This document shows positions 18,181 through 26,783 of a stretch of 64,000 bases of DNA, piece after piece. Numbering within the stretch: the stretch's first letter is position 1; every line of letters begins with the position of its first letter. This DNA comes from Allomuricauda sp. M10 (GTDB taxonomy: Bacteria > Bacteroidota > Bacteroidia > Flavobacteriales > Flavobacteriaceae), in assembly GCF_020782875.1 (NCBI RefSeq), contig NZ_JAJGBN010000007.1, positions 62,001 to 126,000 of the forward strand. Direction: 5' to 3'. The notes under the pieces were generated by a model that ran no database searches, was not told where the DNA came from, and saw only the letters and a program-made list of their open reading frames with translations. The translations under genes and the position numbers were made by a program.

Positions 18181-19058
18181 TGAACAATAAAATAGCTGTC
18201 ATGAGACTGAAATTTATAAAACACATAAATAAGTCGATCGTGTTTGGGATGCTGGGCATGGTTGTATTGGCTGGTTGTCAGCCAGAGGATTCCTTTGAGA
18301 ACAATGGACTCACGGACCCCAATTTGGATGCTTCCTTCAGTATAACCGCCGTAAGTGGTTCTGCTAACCGATTTGTATTGGAAGCCCTTAATTCTAACTA
18401 TGTCTCCTCAAAATGGGATGTTGGGGAAGGGGCTTATCAAGGAAAATCAACGGAAGAAATCTTTTTACCGGATGCTGGAACATATACCGTCACCCATACT
18501 GCAATTGGCAGGGGTGGGGAATCAAAAAGCACTTCCCAAGAATTGGTTGTGGAAGTGTCCGATCCTAATGCAGGTAATTTGGTTTTGGGAGGTAAGTTCG
18601 AGACCGATGAGGATATTGCGGAATGGACCATACTGACCATTAGTGCCTCTGGCGCAAGTTGGACTTTCGATTCGGGTGCGGCTACCGTTACTGCAAGCGA
18701 TTGGAACCAACAGGGTCTTTTTCAGGCCATTGATGTACAAGGTGGCAAAAATTACGCCATCGATATGAATGTACGTGGTGATGGATCCGTGGACACTTGG
18801 TTTGAAGTATATCTTTCAACTACTGCTCCCACCCAGGGCAATGATTATTCCGCAGATGGCACCCGAATTGGGTTGAATACATGGGCAGGATGTGGAAATG
18901 CACCATTTAGCGGTAAGCTTTCACAGCTTACCTGTTCCGGAAGTGGCAATGTGGTCAGTTTTGACGAGGATGCCACCGTTTACCTGGTCATTAAATGTGG
19001 TGGGGCAAATGTAGGCGCCATAACCATTGATAATGTGGAACTTCGCGGAACCAATTAA
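18180..19058 (+). CDS. PKD-domain surface glycan-binding lipoprotein (SGBP)
   Basis: A protein of 292 residues from the ATG at 18180, which overlaps the susD stop by one base; an in-frame ATG at 18201 is also possible. The lipoprotein signal ends in VLAGC, followed by QPEDSFENN, an acidic surface-export-like stretch. Residues about 45-125 form a PKD-like domain (SSKWDVGEGAYQGKS, PDAGTYTVTHTAIGRGGES). Residues about 130-290 form a second beta-sandwich resembling carbohydrate-binding modules (GGKFETDEDIAEWT, GLFQAIDVQGGKNYAIDMNV, VYLVIKCGGANVGAITIDNVEL). Its position directly after susCD is the usual place for the extra glycan-binding protein of a PUL. It is probably non-catalytic and binds beta-glucan at the surface. 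Confidence 0.85.
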   Translation: MNNKIAVMRLKFIKHINKSIVFGMLGMVVLAGCQPEDSFENNGLTDPNLDASFSITAVSGSANRFVLEALNSNYVSSKWDVGEGAYQGKSTEEIFLPDAGTYTVTHTAIGRGGESKSTSQELVVEVSDPNAGNLVLGGKFETDEDIAEWTILTISASGASWTFDSGAATVTASDWNQQGLFQAIDVQGGKNYAIDMNVRGDGSVDTWFEVYLSTTAPTQGNDYSADGTRIGLNTWAGCGNAPFSGKLSQLTCSGSGNVVSFDEDATVYLVIKCGGANVGAITIDNVELRGTN

Positions 19059-19081
19059 AAATGAAAGTTAGTTAATTTAAT

Positions 19082-19132
19082 TTTGAGTTAGATTTTGTTA
19101 AATGGCCCATGGTACAAGGCGACCATGGGCCA
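19082..19132 (+). promoter_or_regulatory. TTTGAGTTAG motif plus strong intercistronic hairpin (site 1)
   Basis: TTTGAGTTAG (19082-19091) is followed 11 bases later by a perfect 11-bp GC-rich hairpin, TGGCCCATGGT (19103-19113) pairing with ACCATGGGCCA (19122-19132), loop of 8. There is no T-run after it (TAAAAACC). It separates the susCD-SGBP genes from the first GH30 gene, whose ATG is 34 bases on. The same 10-mer precedes a hairpin at 43919-43968 and 61467-61523. It could be a transcript-processing, attenuation or stability element; TAATTTTG at its left edge would also fit a -7 box. Confidence 0.6.
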
Positions 19133-19165
19133 TAAAAACCGTTGGACATAGTCCATACCACAGCT

Positions 19166-20650
19166 ATGAAACTGACCCCCGTTTATATATTGAGTGCTTT
19201 TTGTTTTGTCTGTATTTCTTGTGAAAGAACACAAAGTACTGTAGCATCCAATGCAGAAGAAAAAGAACCTATACCGTTTACCGCAAAGGGAAAACAAGTA
19301 ACGATTTACACTACTGCGGACAGTTCCAATCTTAGATTGACACCCTCGGAAGGCCCAACATTTTTAGATGCTGAACAACCCCTTGAAAGTGAAATATCCG
19401 TTTTTGTGGAACCGAGGAAAACATTTCAAACTATTTTGGGAATAGGAGGCGCCATTACCGATGCAAGTGCGGAAACATTCGCCAAGCTAGATCCAACGCA
19501 TCAAGAGGAATTATTGAATGCCTATTACAGTCAGGATGAAGGATTGGGTTATACCCTGCTCAGGACCAACATCCATAGCTGCGATTTTAGCAGTGGAAGC
19601 TATACTTATATTGAGGAAGGGGATACCACTTTGACTACTTTTTCAATCGAGCATGATCAGGAGTACCGAATCCCGATGATCAAAAAAGCCATTGATAGGG
19701 CAGGAGGGTCTTTGGTTACCTATGTATCTCCATGGAGTCCGCCCGCATTTATGAAGAGCAATAACAACATGCTGCAAGGGGGTACTTTGTTGCCTGAATA
19801 CTATCAAAACTGGGCCAATTACTTTGTAAAGTTCATTCAAGCTTATGAAGCGGAGAACATCCCTATATGGGGAATGACCGTTCAAAACGAACCCATGGCC
19901 AAACAAACTTGGGAGTCTTGTATTTACACTTCAGAAGCGGAACGCGACTTTGTGAAAAACTATTTAGGTCCCACTTTGGAAAAGAATGGGTTGACCGATA
20001 AAAACATTGTGGTTTGGGATCACAACCGTGATCTGATGAACCAAAGAGCAGATGTTGTTTTTGGGGACCCGGAGGCATCAAAATACATTTGGGGCATGGG
20101 ATTCCATTGGTATGAGGATTGGTCTGGTGGAGATCAACAATACGAAAACGTAAGAAAGGTACAGGAAAGCTATCCATCTAAAAACCTGCTGTTCACTGAA
20201 GGTTGCAATGATCATTTTGATGCGGCGAAGTATCAGTTTTGGCCCAATGCGGAACGTTATGGCAAAAGCATGATCAATGATTTTAACAACGGCACCGTGG
20301 GTTGGACCGACTGGAACATCCTTCTGGATGAAAATGGAGGGCCCAACCATGTGGGTAATTTTTGCTTTGCCCCGATCCATGCGGATACACAGACCGGAGA
20401 GTTGATCTATACCCCTTCTTATTACTATATCGGCCATTTTTCAAAATTTGTGAGGCCAGAGGCAAAAAGAGTGGCTTCGGCGGTGAGTAGAAGTGCTCTT
20501 TTAAGTGCTTCCTTCCTAAATCCGGATGGTAAAATGGCCACTGTGGTCATGAACCAAACCGATGGTCCCATTCTTTATTACCTTTATGTGGATACCCAAC
20601 GGACCCAAATTGAAATACCGGCACATGCCATTCAAACTATTGTCTACTAA
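19166..20650 (+). CDS. GH30 glycoside hydrolase, lipoprotein (first copy)
   Basis: A 494-residue protein from the ATG at 19166; an upstream in-frame TTG is rejected because the ATG gives a clean lipoprotein signal (AFCFVCISC). The TIM barrel and beta-sandwich follow the GH30 pattern: ILGIGGAITDASAETFAKL, LLRTNIHSCDFSSGSYTY, VSPWSPPAFMKSN, the acid/base in TVQNEP (Glu242), and the nucleophile in LLFTEGC (Glu345). GH30 subfamilies 1 and 3 act on glucosyl or beta-1,6-glucan links; subfamily 3 beta-1,6-glucanases fit the beta-glucan context. The residues after the lipid cysteine (ERTQSTVAS) are not acidic, so it is more likely periplasmic. A second GH30 gene follows 24 bases later. Confidence 0.9.
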   Translation: MKLTPVYILSAFCFVCISCERTQSTVASNAEEKEPIPFTAKGKQVTIYTTADSSNLRLTPSEGPTFLDAEQPLESEISVFVEPRKTFQTILGIGGAITDASAETFAKLDPTHQEELLNAYYSQDEGLGYTLLRTNIHSCDFSSGSYTYIEEGDTTLTTFSIEHDQEYRIPMIKKAIDRAGGSLVTYVSPWSPPAFMKSNNNMLQGGTLLPEYYQNWANYFVKFIQAYEAENIPIWGMTVQNEPMAKQTWESCIYTSEAERDFVKNYLGPTLEKNGLTDKNIVVWDHNRDLMNQRADVVFGDPEASKYIWGMGFHWYEDWSGGDQQYENVRKVQESYPSKNLLFTEGCNDHFDAAKYQFWPNAERYGKSMINDFNNGTVGWTDWNILLDENGGPNHVGNFCFAPIHADTQTGELIYTPSYYYIGHFSKFVRPEAKRVASAVSRSALLSASFLNPDGKMATVVMNQTDGPILYYLYVDTQRTQIEIPAHAIQTIVY

Positions 20651-20674
20651 TAAATTAGAAAGAAATTGTTGTTG

Positions 20675-22144
20675 ATGAATACAAAAAATATACTGATTGC
20701 CGCATCGCTGGCAATGGGACTGTTATTGGTACATTGTTCCTCCTCTTCGGATGATGGCACGGAAACCCCTAAACCCAATCCCCCAACTTCGGAAACGCCA
20801 ACCGTAACTGGTTCGGTAGAGGTTTGGTTGACAAAATCGGATCAGAGTGTATTGTTGCAAAAACAGGCCAATGCATTGCCTTTTAGTACTACTTCCAATA
20901 ATTATCCGAACATAGACGTGAATGGCTCCCTTTCGTATCAGACCATTGACGGTTTCGGGTTTACTTTGACAGGGGGTAGTGCTCAAGTCATCAATCAGTT
21001 AAGCGATAATGATCGTGGTGCGTTACTTCAGGAATTGTTCGGAAATGAAGCAAATGATATTTCCATTAGCTACTTGAGGATAAGCGTTGGTGCATCAGAC
21101 CTTAATGATGAACCCTTCACTTATGATGATATGCCGACAGGTGAAACGGACGAATCCCTGACCAATTTCAGCATTGACCCGGACAGGGAAGGCGTCATTG
21201 CTGTGCTCAAAGAGATTTTACAGATTAATCCAGATATCAAGATCATGGGCTCCCCTTGGTCGGCACCCGTTTGGATGAAGGACAACGGCAGTTTTATCGG
21301 CGGTAGTCTTCAATCTCAGTATTATAGCGTTTATGCGCAATACTTTGTAAAATATATCCAAGCGATGGCTGCGGAAGGTATCACCGTTGATGCCATCACC
21401 ATTCAAAATGAACCCTTGCACGACGGTAACAATCCCAGTATGTATATGACTGCGGAGCAGCAGGCCACCTTTATCAAGGATCACTTGGGACCGGCATTTG
21501 AGACAGCGAACATCAATACCAAAATCATCGTTTGGGACCATAACTGTGATAATCCACAATACCCGATTACGGTTCTCAGTGATTCCGATGCCAACCCCTA
21601 TGTGGATGGTTCGGCATTTCACCTTTACAACGGGGATATCAGTGCCCTTTCTACGGTGCATAATTCATTCCCTGATAAAAACTTATACTTTACCGAGCAG
21701 TATACTTCTTCCAATGGTTCTTTTGATGGTGATTTAAAGTGGCATGTAAAAAATGTGATCATTGGGTCCATGCGTAACTGGAGCAAGAATGCCTTGGAAT
21801 GGAATTTGGCCAATGATGAAGGGTTCGGTCCCCATACTGATGGCGGTTGTACCATTTGCAAGGGCGGATTGACCATAAGTTCTGGCGGGAACATTACTAG
21901 GAATGTGGGGTATTATATCGTGGCCCATGCGTCCAAATTTGTACCAGCAGGTTCTGTTCGGATTGCTTCCAATATTTCGGGAAATCTTCAAAACGCGGCA
22001 TTTAAAACACCCGATGGTTCCTTTGTTCTTATTGTGGAAAACGATGGGAATGCCTTGGAAACCTTCAATATAAAATTTGGGAATAAATGGGCTTCCACCT
22101 CTTTGAGCGCAGGTGCCGTTGCTACCTATATCTGGGAAGAATAA
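20675..22144 (+). CDS. GH30 glycoside hydrolase, lipoprotein (second copy)
   Basis: A 489-residue protein from the ATG at 20675 (three in-frame TTG codons precede it). The lipoprotein signal ends LLLVHC and is followed by SSSSDDGTE, the Ser/Asp-rich pattern linked to surface export, so this copy may act at the cell surface. GH30 motifs: IDGFGFTLTGGSAQVINQL, YLRISVGASDLND, GSPWSAPVWMKDNG, acid/base in TIQNEP (Glu246), and nucleophile in LYFTEQY (Glu341). It differs clearly in sequence from the first copy, so the two are not a recent duplication and may divide endo and exo steps on beta-1,6-linked glucose. GH5 follows 12 bases later. Confidence 0.9.
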   Translation: MNTKNILIAASLAMGLLLVHCSSSSDDGTETPKPNPPTSETPTVTGSVEVWLTKSDQSVLLQKQANALPFSTTSNNYPNIDVNGSLSYQTIDGFGFTLTGGSAQVINQLSDNDRGALLQELFGNEANDISISYLRISVGASDLNDEPFTYDDMPTGETDESLTNFSIDPDREGVIAVLKEILQINPDIKIMGSPWSAPVWMKDNGSFIGGSLQSQYYSVYAQYFVKYIQAMAAEGITVDAITIQNEPLHDGNNPSMYMTAEQQATFIKDHLGPAFETANINTKIIVWDHNCDNPQYPITVLSDSDANPYVDGSAFHLYNGDISALSTVHNSFPDKNLYFTEQYTSSNGSFDGDLKWHVKNVIIGSMRNWSKNALEWNLANDEGFGPHTDGGCTICKGGLTISSGGNITRNVGYYIVAHASKFVPAGSVRIASNISGNLQNAAFKTPDGSFVLIVENDGNALETFNIKFGNKWASTSLSAGAVATYIWEE

Positions 22145-22156
22145 CGAAAGGAACAC

Positions 22157-23917
22157 ATGAAAAATCTTTTTTTAATTATCACTCTTGTCGTCAGTTCAAC
22201 TGTTTTTGGCCAAAAGTTTTTACATACCGATGGACAGAAAATTGTGGATGCCGAAGGTAACAATGTCCTTTTAAGAGGGCTAGGTCTTGGTGGCTGGATG
22301 GTACAGGAGGGTTATATGTTGCAGACATCTGGTTTTGCCGGACCGCAGCATTCCATCAAACAGAAAATTGCAGAACTCATCGGGGAAGAAAACACGGAGG
22401 AGTTCTATGAGGCCTATTTGGCTAACGGGATTACCAAACGTGATATTGATTCGCTTAAAGCTTGGGGTTTCAATTCCGTTAGATTGCCCATGCACTATAA
22501 TTTGTACACCCTGCCCATAGAGGAAGAAAAGGAAGGGGAGAACACCTGGTTGGAAAAAGGTTTTGCCATGACGGATGCACTTTTGGAATGGTGCGCTGCA
22601 AATGAAATGTATTTGATCTTGGATCTTCACGCCGCTCCGGGTGGACAAGGACATGATGCCAATATTTCAGATTATGACCCTGCAAAGCCTTCCCTTTGGG
22701 AAAGTGAAGCCAACCAACAGAAAATGATCGCCTTATGGGAAAAGATGGCCGAACGCTATAAAGATAGCCCTTGGATAGGTGCATATGACATCATCAATGA
22801 ACCTAACTGGAACTTTGAAGGCGAAAATCCTAATGGTTGTGATGAAATGAACAATGTTCCCTTGCGCAAACTGATGGTGGATATTACGAACGCCATTAGA
22901 AAAGTGGACAAGGAGCACATCATCATTATTGAGGGCAATTGTTGGGGAAACAATTACAATGGCGTTTTTCCACTTTGGGATGATAACACGGTCATCAGTT
23001 TTCATAAATATTGGAACTACAATACCAAAGAATCCATTCAACAAATGTTGGATTATAGGGAAACCTACAATGCCCCAATTTGGTTGGGTGAGAGTGGTGA
23101 AAATTCCAATGTGTGGTTCAAGGAAGTCCTCACTTTGATGGAAACTCATAATATTGGTTGGGCGTTTTGGCCCATGAAAAAAGTGGATAATATTGCCGGT
23201 GTCACATCGGTAACCAAAACAAAGGATTACGAAACGCTTCTGGACTATTGGGAAAATGAAGGCGAAAAACCTTCTGTTGAATTTGCCAAAAATGCGTTGA
23301 TGCAACTCGCGGAAAATTATAACATGGAGCATGTTACCGTAAAACCCGGTGTAGTCGATGCCATGTTCAGACAGGTCCAGAATGATGAGCCAAAGGCGTT
23401 TAAAAAACACGCGATTCCAGGACTTTTATATGCGACGGAGTACGATATGGGGACCAACGGGATTGCTTACCAAGATGCTGATTTTATAAACCTATGGGTG
23501 AGTACTGGGGAACGCAGCGCATGGAACAAGGGTAGAAAAATGCGCAATGACGGGGTGGACATCCAAGCATGTACCGATGGCAAAACAAACGGATTCGAGG
23601 TTTTTGATATCAACGATGGGGAATGGTTGCTCTTTACCGTTTCTGTTGAAAAAACGGGGACTTACAATGTAGAAATTCGTTATGCCAACTCCGGCGAAGC
23701 TGGATTGCTTTATTTGGAAAAAGACGGTAAAAAGGTTTCACAAAGCATCCCGCTGAATAAAATAGGGGATGAACCGGTTTATGGAACGGTAACACTCAAA
23801 AACATTTCCCTTGAGGTAGGTACCCATCAAATAAAAGTGGTTTTTGAAAAGGGAGGGTTTCAATTGAATTATCTGGATTTTGTAAAACAGGAAGATGTTG
23901 AATACAATCACTTCTAA
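22157..23917 (+). CDS. GH5 glycoside hydrolase with C-terminal CBM6-like module
   Basis: A 586-residue protein with a signal peptide (residues 1-18, ending VFG) and no lipid cysteine. The catalytic domain, about residues 20-400, is a GH5 clan-A barrel: LLRGLGLGGWMVQEGYML, GFNSVRLPMHYN, ILDLHAAPGGQG, acid/base in DIINEPN (Glu215), HKYWNY, and nucleophile in WLGESGEN (Glu312). Residues about 420-580 resemble CBM6/35 (ATEYDMGTNGIAY, NDGEWLLFTVSVEKTGTYNVEIRYAN, GTHQIKVVFEKGGFQLNYLDFV). GH5 proteins of this kind in beta-glucan loci are exo- or endo-beta-glucanases; the exact bond cannot be read. Without a C-terminal T9SS signal it is likely periplasmic. The GH16 start lies just beyond its stop. 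Confidence 0.9.
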   Translation: MKNLFLIITLVVSSTVFGQKFLHTDGQKIVDAEGNNVLLRGLGLGGWMVQEGYMLQTSGFAGPQHSIKQKIAELIGEENTEEFYEAYLANGITKRDIDSLKAWGFNSVRLPMHYNLYTLPIEEEKEGENTWLEKGFAMTDALLEWCAANEMYLILDLHAAPGGQGHDANISDYDPAKPSLWESEANQQKMIALWEKMAERYKDSPWIGAYDIINEPNWNFEGENPNGCDEMNNVPLRKLMVDITNAIRKVDKEHIIIIEGNCWGNNYNGVFPLWDDNTVISFHKYWNYNTKESIQQMLDYRETYNAPIWLGESGENSNVWFKEVLTLMETHNIGWAFWPMKKVDNIAGVTSVTKTKDYETLLDYWENEGEKPSVEFAKNALMQLAENYNMEHVTVKPGVVDAMFRQVQNDEPKAFKKHAIPGLLYATEYDMGTNGIAYQDADFINLWVSTGERSAWNKGRKMRNDGVDIQACTDGKTNGFEVFDINDGEWLLFTVSVEKTGTYNVEIRYANSGEAGLLYLEKDGKKVSQSIPLNKIGDEPVYGTVTLKNISLEVGTHQIKVVFEKGGFQLNYLDFVKQEDVEYNHF

Positions 23918-23918
23918 A

Positions 23919-25232
23919 ATGAATTGGGCCATTTTCAGCATTTTTGCGATGGTGATAATTTCATGTAGTGGTAGCAGCGATGGGGAAGAAAGTGGTGGCA
24001 CTTCCATAGTTAAGCCCACTAATCTGACCATTGAAGCGGAAATTGTAGGGCAATCTGAAAGCAATCCCAACGGAGATGGAAGTGGTAGGGTCGATTTTAC
24101 TTTTCAAGCTGACAATGCTACACTTTACAAAGTACTTGTTGAGGGTGAATTGGTAGAAACCACTTCCAATACCCTCACCCATACCTTTACGGACGAAGGT
24201 ACCCATGGATACGATATTGCCGTATCTGCCTATAATCAAGGTCAGTTTGTGAGCAAGACCATCAACATTAATGTTTATGTAGAAGAATTGACTGGTCTGA
24301 TTTGGTCGGATGAGTTTAATTCAGGTAGCTTGGATCTCACCAAATGGAACTTTGAAACAGGCACGGGCATCAATGGTAATTGGGGCACGGGGCAGTTAGA
24401 TCGTGCTACCGAAAGACCTGATAATGTGAGTTTCCAGAATGATATCACCGATGCGGATGGTGGATGCTTGGTGATCACTACTCGTAAGGAGAATTACATC
24501 GATAGGGAATATACCAGCGGAAGGATCAATACCAGGAACAAAGGATTTTGGGGACCTGGTCACCGGATAGTGGCCCGGGTAAAGGCCCAAGATGTGAGGC
24601 ATCAAGGACAAGGCTTTGCCTTTTGGATGATGCCCCAGGAAAAACCTGTTACCGTTGATGAAATCATGTGGCCCCAAGGTGGTGAAATTGACATCATGGA
24701 ATATGTGGGTTCCATACCCTTTCACAATTTAGGTACCGTTCACTATGCTTGGGAATGGCAGAACAACCAATATCAGGACTGGAACCATGGTCATTTGGGC
24801 GGCTACTATTCCTATGAAACCTTGCAAACCCCGGACCCTGAAGAACCGGGATATGGTAACTTTCCTCCACCGGAAAATGACCCTAATGCCGGAAGTTCTG
24901 CATTTCACGAATATGGAATTGACTGGTATGAGGATCGGATTGAGTTTTTTGTGGATGATCAAGTATATCACATCCATTATTTGAATGATGGTGGCGGATT
25001 CACTGTGGATGGACAGGACCAAAAAACGGTCAGAACCTTGGACGGAAGAAGGGTAACGGTCTCCGAATATTCCAACCATTTTCAGGAATGGCATCCTTTT
25101 GAACACAAAATGTATGTAATCCTAAGCGCAGGGGTAGGCGGTAGTGATTATACCTATGGGGGTCCCATAGTTCCGGAGGCGGAATTCCCCTGTTCGGTTT
25201 ATATTGATTGGGTCCGGGTGTACAAAATGTAG
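23919..25232 (+). CDS. GH16 endo-beta-1,3-glucanase-like lipoprotein (laminarinase type)
   Basis: A 437-residue protein from the ATG at 23919, two bases after the GH5 stop; an ATG at 23895 would overlap GH5 and displace the lipoprotein signal (MNWAIFSIFAMVIISC). SGSSDGEES follows the cysteine, so surface exposure is likely. Residues about 30-120 form a PKD-like module. The GH16 domain (about 125-437) has WSDEFNSGSLDLTKWNFETG, RINTRNKGFWGPG, the catalytic GEIDIMEYVG (nucleophile Glu256, Asp258, acid/base Glu261, the extra-residue form typical of laminarinases), and the final VYIDWVRVYKM. It probably cuts beta-1,3-glucan at the surface to feed SusCD. It is the last gene of PUL 1. Confidence 0.93.
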   Translation: MNWAIFSIFAMVIISCSGSSDGEESGGTSIVKPTNLTIEAEIVGQSESNPNGDGSGRVDFTFQADNATLYKVLVEGELVETTSNTLTHTFTDEGTHGYDIAVSAYNQGQFVSKTININVYVEELTGLIWSDEFNSGSLDLTKWNFETGTGINGNWGTGQLDRATERPDNVSFQNDITDADGGCLVITTRKENYIDREYTSGRINTRNKGFWGPGHRIVARVKAQDVRHQGQGFAFWMMPQEKPVTVDEIMWPQGGEIDIMEYVGSIPFHNLGTVHYAWEWQNNQYQDWNHGHLGGYYSYETLQTPDPEEPGYGNFPPPENDPNAGSSAFHEYGIDWYEDRIEFFVDDQVYHIHYLNDGGGFTVDGQDQKTVRTLDGRRVTVSEYSNHFQEWHPFEHKMYVILSAGVGGSDYTYGGPIVPEAEFPCSVYIDWVRVYKM

Positions 25233-25395
25233 TACTTTTTTGAGCGACTCTTTAGGAAGCATTTGTGTCATCAAATGAGTATCGTTAATTGAAATGAGAC
25301 AAGCATATCGTTGGTATTTCCCTGAAGCCATAATAAGGGATTGGTTGGCAACGTTTGCCCTAACAATTCAATTCTTTCCGTAAGAGCCATTGATC

Positions 25396-26454
25396 CTATG
25401 CCCTAAAGCGAATTGTAAAGGTAGTTCCCTCATTTAGTGTACTGTCCACTTCTATTTGACCACCATGTCTGCTTATTTGGCTATGCACCAAGTATAAACC
25501 AACTCCTTGACTGTCTTCATTATGATGGAATTTTTCGTTCAATTGAAAAATGCGGTGCCCTACTTTTTCCAGGTCCATTCCTAAGCCATTATCGGAGTAA
25601 GTCAGTCTTTTTTGTCCATCCCTCACTTCGCTGATTATAGAGATGTTGGGAGAAATGCCCGGTTTTGCATACTTGATGGAATTGGTGATGAGATTCAGAA
25701 AAATACTTTCCATGCAAGTACTGTTGAAGTGGATATTTTCCAAGCCCGTAAAGTTTAAATGGAATTTGGCATTTGCCTTTTGGGTCAATGTGCTGATTGA
25801 ATTTTGCACTTTTAGGAAAATAGCATTGAAATTGATATCCTCAGTGTGATATTCCGAATGGTCGTTCTCCTTGAAGGATTCGATATAAGAATTCATGGTG
25901 GTCTTCAACCCTTCTGCAGAGAGTTTAATGAGACCCAGTATTTCCTTATTGTCCGCATCTTCAATTTTGGACATATCGATCAAATTGACCAAGGAAATCA
26001 AATTGTTTAAAGGAGATCTTAGGTCATGGGAGGTAGAATAGGTTTGTTGTTTGAGCTTTTCATTTACCTCGGAAAGTCGGCTTAATTGTGTTTTCCGTTC
26101 ACTTTCAAGTTTTTTTGTATGGGTAATGTCCTTGGCAATGGCATAGATCAGTTGTTCCCTTTCCATGGGAATCGAGGTCCAATGCAGCCAAACAATTTCC
26201 CCCGATTTGCAAACATATCTGTTCTCAAAATTGATCAAGGGTACATTGTTCTTGAGACGTTCCCTATGTGCCGCCGTACGCTCCCTGTCTTCAGGATGAA
26301 TAAATTCGGAGATCATTTTAGAACTCAGTTCCTCGTAGGAATACCCTAACAGTTCCATAAAGGCAGGGTTTATCTTTACAAAATGGCCATCATAATGGGC
26401 AATACATAGGCAATCCATGGATTGTTCAAAAAAGGGCTCTAGTTGGGGGTTCAT
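25396..26454 (-). CDS. orphan PAS-domain sensor histidine kinase
   Basis: A 352-residue soluble kinase. Residues about 5-115 form a PAS/PAC unit (IAHYDGHFVKINPAFMELLGYS, ENRYVCKSGEIVWLHWTS, IAKDITHTKKLE). A coiled linker follows, then the HisKA box STSHDLRSPLNNL with phospho-acceptor His143, and an HATPase domain with the N box (ITNSIKYAKPG), G1 (YSDNGLGMD) and G2 (SQGVGLYLVHSQISRHGG). No membrane helix or response-regulator gene is near. It is convergent with the GH16 gene and divergent from the GMC cassette, so it might control either, but nothing in the sequence ties it to them. The gap of 163 bases after GH16 holds only a weak hairpin at 25260-25277. Confidence 0.9.
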   Translation of the reverse strand: MNPQLEPFFEQSMDCLCIAHYDGHFVKINPAFMELLGYSYEELSSKMISEFIHPEDRERTAAHRERLKNNVPLINFENRYVCKSGEIVWLHWTSIPMEREQLIYAIAKDITHTKKLESERKTQLSRLSEVNEKLKQQTYSTSHDLRSPLNNLISLVNLIDMSKIEDADNKEILGLIKLSAEGLKTTMNSYIESFKENDHSEYHTEDINFNAIFLKVQNSISTLTQKANAKFHLNFTGLENIHFNSTCMESIFLNLITNSIKYAKPGISPNISIISEVRDGQKRLTYSDNGLGMDLEKVGHRIFQLNEKFHHNEDSQGVGLYLVHSQISRHGGQIEVDSTLNEGTTFTIRFRA

Positions 26455-26783
26455 AGAAGGTTGTTGGTTTTTAAACGGAAAAGGGAAAAAGATCTATCTC
26501 ACAGGGATTTTCAGACCAAGGATTGAACGGTTTAGATATTTTAACGGATAAATTTAACTATTGGTACATTCAATTCAAAATAAGGTTGTTTTGGAAAAAG
26601 TATTTCTAGGGAACAATAAAACATATGTGTCGTTTCCCGCGACATATTCTTAGAATAAAGGTCACATCCATATAGGTCTTTTTTCTGTTAGGTTTCATTT
26701 GAAATAATAGGGTGTGATCAAATTCAGTAGCCTTTAAGGGGAAATTGGACAAAGGTTTTTTTACATTTAAAGGTCAAAATATA
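26455..26783. other. divergent promoter region, no gene
   Basis: This region lies between the PAS kinase and the GMC gene and is AT-rich with stops in all frames. TGTCG and CGACA arms around 26630-26645 form a short imperfect inverted repeat. Promoters for both directions should be here, but no clear TAnnTTTG box is seen. Confidence 0.4.

Noticed and set aside
26625..26650. TGTCG/CGACA inverted repeat before the GMC gene
   Set aside because: Only five paired bases with an unpaired interior; could arise by chance in this region.
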